NCBI GenBank assembly: GCA_021815005.1
Contig: JAKAHL010000108.1
Coordinates: 1-6,998 of the forward strand
Source of the DNA: Chloroflexota bacterium
GTDB taxonomy: Bacteria; Chloroflexota; Limnocylindria; Limnocylindrales; CSP1-4
Reading direction: 5' to 3'
Length of the DNA: 6,998 nt
Shown: in pieces, positions 4,359 to 6,998 of the stretch
Position numbering within the stretch: the first letter of the stretch is position 1
Layout: each line of letters begins with the position of its first letter
Notes under the pieces: generated by a model
Databases searched by the model: none
Seen by the model: the letters and a program-made list of their open reading frames with translations, nothing else
What the model was told of the DNA's origin: nothing
Translations under genes and position numbers: made by a program

Positions 4359-6998
4359 GTGTTCGAAGCCCTGGGCTCGAAGACCTACAAGTTCCGCTAC
4401 CTGATCGTGGTGGCGTGGGCCGTGGCCATGATCGCCTCGGCCAAGCTCGCGCCTTCGCTCGCCGGTCAGGCGGCCTCGGACCAGTCCGCCTTCCTGCCCG
4501 CCAACGCGCCGTCGATGCTGGCCAACGACGCGATCGAGAAGGCGTTCCCGGGGGCCACCTCCACCAGCTCGGCCACGCTGACGTTCTCGCGCGCCTCGGG
4601 GCTCACCGACGCCGACCGCGCGTACCTCGACGCCACGGCGACTTGGGTCACCAGCGGCGCCGCGCCGGCCGAGCTGCGCGATGCGGTCACCGGCACGGCC
4701 ACCGCCGCATCGCGCCCCGAGCTCGCCTCGATGCTCAAGAGCTCCGACGGCCAGCTCCAGCTCCTGCTCGTGAACCTCAACATCTCGTCGGCCGGTGACC
4801 AGGCCGCCGCCGTGGTGGGCGACCTCCGCGCCCACGCGGCCCAGACCAGCCCGTCGGGGCTCACCGTCCACGTCACCGGCACCGCGGGCATCACCAGCGA
4901 CTACCTCCAGGCGGTCACCTCCGGCACCAACAGCACGACCAAGGTGACGATCGTCCTGGTCCTGGTGATCCTGCTGCTCATCTATCGCGCGCCGCTGGCT
5001 GCCATGGTCCCGCTGGTCACCATCGCCGGCGCCTACGTGGTGGCGCGCGGCGTGCTGGGCGTGCTCGCCGCCGCGGGCATGCAGGTCACGTCGCTGCTGG
5101 ACACGTTCCTGGTGGTCATGGTGTTCGGCGTCGGGACGGACTACGCGATCTTCCTCATCAGCCGCTTCCGCGAGGAGGTCGGCGGCGGGACGGACTGGCA
5201 CGACGCCTCGCGCCGCACCGTCCGGCGCATCGGGGCGGTGATCTCCGCCTCTGCGGCCACCGTGATCGTGGGCCTGGGGGCGATGGCCTTCGGCAACTTC
5301 GAGATGATCAAGACCACCGGCCCGGCGCTCGCCGTGGCGATCTTCGTCACCCTCATCGCCGGGCTGACCCTCGCGCCGGCCCTGCTGGGCATCTTCGGCC
5401 ACTACCTGTTCTGGCCGCTCCACTCGCGGCCGCCCCGCGAGGGCGAGCCGGACGGCTTCTTCGCGCGGCTCGCGGCCGCCGTGGCGCACCACCCGGGCCT
5501 GGTCGCGGTCGCGCTCATCGTGGGCCTGGGCCTGCCGGCCCTGTACGTGCCGCAGATGAAGACCAACTTCGACACGCTGGCCGAGCTGCCGGCGAGCTCG
5601 GACGCGCGCCAGGGGTTCGACGTCATCGCGGCGCACCTGGGCAAGGGCAAGATCGTCCAGTCCACGGCGCTCCTGGTCACGCCGTCGGGCGACCTGCTCG
5701 CGCCGGCGAACCTCGCGCGCCTCCGCGACACCGTCCTGACCCTGCAGCAGAGTCCCGGCGTCTCGTCCGTGACGAGCCTGGTCACGCCCAACGGCGACGG
5801 CAAGGTGCCCGACGGGTTCCGGCCGTCCGTCCAGCTGGGCACGATCGGCGACGCGTTCTCGTCAAGCTCGTCAGGGTCGTCGTCGGGGTCGTCATCGGCC
5901 GCCGCCAGCGGCTCGAGCAGCGCCCTGCTCGACCCCAAGCTCACCGACGGCCTGGACCAGGCCCTCAACTATGTCGGCGCCCTCGGCGCTGCCTACCCCG
6001 ACGTGGCCGGGCGTGCCGAGTACCGCGCCGCCACCACGTCGATCACCGGCGCGCTCAACCTGGTGGCGCAGGTCAAGCAGCAGACCGTCGTGTCCACGCA
6101 GCTGCGGACTCTCGCCGCGGCGATCACGGCCCCCACAGCGGCGCTCAGCGGCTCGGGCGGCACGTCGGGCGGCGGCAGCAGCGACAGCTCGCTGATGGCC
6201 AAGTACCTGGACGAGCTGGGCACGGCCTATCCCGAGGTCAGGCCGCTCGCCGCCTACCACGACGCCGTCAGCGCCGCGACCTCGCTCGCGCTGTCCCCGA
6301 CCGCCACGGCCGCGGTTGCCACCGCCAATGCGATGAACCGGCTGGCCGTCCACTTCGACAGCCTGCCCAACGACCGGCTGTCGCCGCAGAGCCTGGCCAA
6401 CACGCCATCCGCGCTCCAGCTCAAGACCCAGGCGAAGGCGACGTTCGCAGCCATCCCCACCGCATTCCACTCCCTCGCGTCGGTGTTCGCCACCCGCTCG
6501 GACGACCTCTTCGTCCCGGTGGGCCTCGGCGGCAGCAACGCGCAACAGGTCACGGACGCGGTGAGCGCGTTCATGTCGGCTGACCACAGCGCCACGCGCT
6601 TCTACCTGGTCACCACCGACGATCCGTACTCGGAGACGGCGTTCACCACCATCCGGAGCAGCGAGGCAACGCTGACCGCCGCTGCGCCCGCGTTCGGCCC
6701 GGGCACCACGGCGTACCTGGGCGGGCCGACCGCCCAGTTCTCAGACGTCCAGACGGTGCTCTCCGCCGATTTCGACCGGGTGGGCGTGATCACGGTGATC
6801 GGGATCTTCCTGGTCCTGGTCCTGCTGCTGCGCGCCATGGTGGCCCCGCTCTACCTGGTGGGCACGGTGCTGCTCTCCTACCTGTCCGCGGTGGGCCTGT
6901 CGGCATTCCTGTTCCAGAACGTGCTGCACCACGCCGGCATCAGCTTCTACCTGCCGCGGATGGTGTTCGTGCTGCTGGTGGCGCTCGGCAGCGACTAC
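4359..6998 (+). CDS. MMPL-family (RND superfamily) membrane transporter, 3' end cut by window
   Basis: The first 880 codons of a large RND-superfamily transporter of the MmpL type, probably exporting lipids or other hydrophobic compounds with proton energy. Order: helix 1 (about 13-32), first extracytoplasmic domain (about 33-194), helices 2-6 (about 196-350) with the MMPL signature GTDYAIFLISRFREE and its Asp261-Tyr262 proton-relay pair in helix 4, helix 7 (about 379-398), an unusually long second extracytoplasmic domain (about 399-808), then helices 8-10. The last residues visible are GSDY (877-880), the second-half counterpart of GTDY, so about two helices and the C-terminus are missing. 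The second domain contains Ser/Gly linkers (501-521, 597-611) and an internal repeated motif. GTG start has a strong Shine-Dalgarno. The neighbouring divergent TetR repressor with operators suggests inducible expression. The exact substrate cannot be told. Confidence 0.93.
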   Translation, partial: MFEALGSKTYKFRYLIVVAWAVAMIASAKLAPSLAGQAASDQSAFLPANAPSMLANDAIEKAFPGATSTSSATLTFSRASGLTDADRAYLDATATWVTSGAAPAELRDAVTGTATAASRPELASMLKSSDGQLQLLLVNLNISSAGDQAAAVVGDLRAHAAQTSPSGLTVHVTGTAGITSDYLQAVTSGTNSTTKVTIVLVLVILLLIYRAPLAAMVPLVTIAGAYVVARGVLGVLAAAGMQVTSLLDTFLVVMVFGVGTDYAIFLISRFREEVGGGTDWHDASRRTVRRIGAVISASAATVIVGLGAMAFGNFEMIKTTGPALAVAIFVTLIAGLTLAPALLGIFGHYLFWPLHSRPPREGEPDGFFARLAAAVAHHPGLVAVALIVGLGLPALYVPQMKTNFDTLAELPASSDARQGFDVIAAHLGKGKIVQSTALLVTPSGDLLAPANLARLRDTVLTLQQSPGVSSVTSLVTPNGDGKVPDGFRPSVQLGTIGDAFSSSSSGSSSGSSSAAASGSSSALLDPKLTDGLDQALNYVGALGAAYPDVAGRAEYRAATTSITGALNLVAQVKQQTVVSTQLRTLAAAITAPTAALSGSGGTSGGGSSDSSLMAKYLDELGTAYPEVRPLAAYHDAVSAATSLALSPTATAAVATANAMNRLAVHFDSLPNDRLSPQSLANTPSALQLKTQAKATFAAIPTAFHSLASVFATRSDDLFVPVGLGGSNAQQVTDAVSAFMSADHSATRFYLVTTDDPYSETAFTTIRSSEATLTAAAPAFGPGTTAYLGGPTAQFSDVQTVLSADFDRVGVITVIGIFLVLVLLLRAMVAPLYLVGTVLLSYLSAVGLSAFLFQNVLHHAGISFYLPRMVFVLLVALGSDY
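5859..5921 (+). repeat. Ser-rich linker coding segment in the MMPL gene
   Basis: Codons 501-521 encode almost only Ser with Gly and Ala (SSSSSGSSSGSSSAAASGSSS). Ser codons are mixed (TCG, TCA, AGC), so this is selected or old low complexity rather than a fresh trinucleotide expansion. A second Gly/Ser linker lies at codons 597-611 (6147-6191). Both sit in the second extracytoplasmic domain. Confidence 0.7.

Noticed and set aside
3533..4798. Plus-strand 421-codon frame across tetR, the operators and the MMPL start
   Set aside because: It runs antisense to tetR, through the operator array, and out of frame with the MMPL gene; no domain is recognisable.
4278..5636. Minus-strand 452-codon frame opposite the MMPL gene
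   Set aside because: Composition is His/Arg/Asp/Gly-rich and mirrors the codons of the MMPL reading frame.

Overview
The window is very GC-rich DNA (well above 70 % G+C by eye) with strong G/C third-position bias, GTG starts and coupled gene overlaps. This fits a high-GC bacterium such as an actinobacterium or a Chloroflexota lineage. No rRNA, tRNA or universal marker gene is present, so the phylum cannot be fixed from this window.

Layout. (1) Positions 1-233 hold non-coding tandem repeats: a 68-bp unit with a stem-loop, then three contiguous 38-bp units. They abut the stop codon of the next gene and probably continue past the left edge. (2) Positions 234-2443, minus strand, form a two-gene drug-efflux module. 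A MarR-family regulator overlaps by 4 nt (GTGA) a 587-aa DHA2-type MFS exporter. The promoter in front of the regulator looks leaderless and carries a perfect TGTCTG-C-CAGACA palindrome over its -35. (3) Positions 2444-3553 are a degraded or sparse stretch. It has about 500 bp without a convincing gene, a C-terminal remnant of an EamA/DMT transporter on the minus strand, and a tiny possible membrane-protein remnant behind tetR. (4) Positions 3554-6998 hold a divergent pair: a TetR-family repressor (minus) and a large MMPL/RND-type membrane transporter (plus, GTG start at 4359, cut by the window end after 880 codons). The 145-bp gap between them contains three tandem 16-bp palindromes at an exact 17-bp period. 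A good sigma70-like promoter for the MMPL gene lies inside that array.

How the parts work together. Both intact modules have the same logic: a local one-component repressor of the MarR or TetR type controlling an adjacent membrane exporter, with operators visible in the DNA. The window is best read as an accessory efflux/export region with some gene decay between the modules. The substrates of both exporters are unknown. The least ordinary features are the phased triple operator, the enlarged second extracytoplasmic domain of the MMPL protein (Ser/Gly linkers plus an internal duplicated motif), and the left-edge repeat array.
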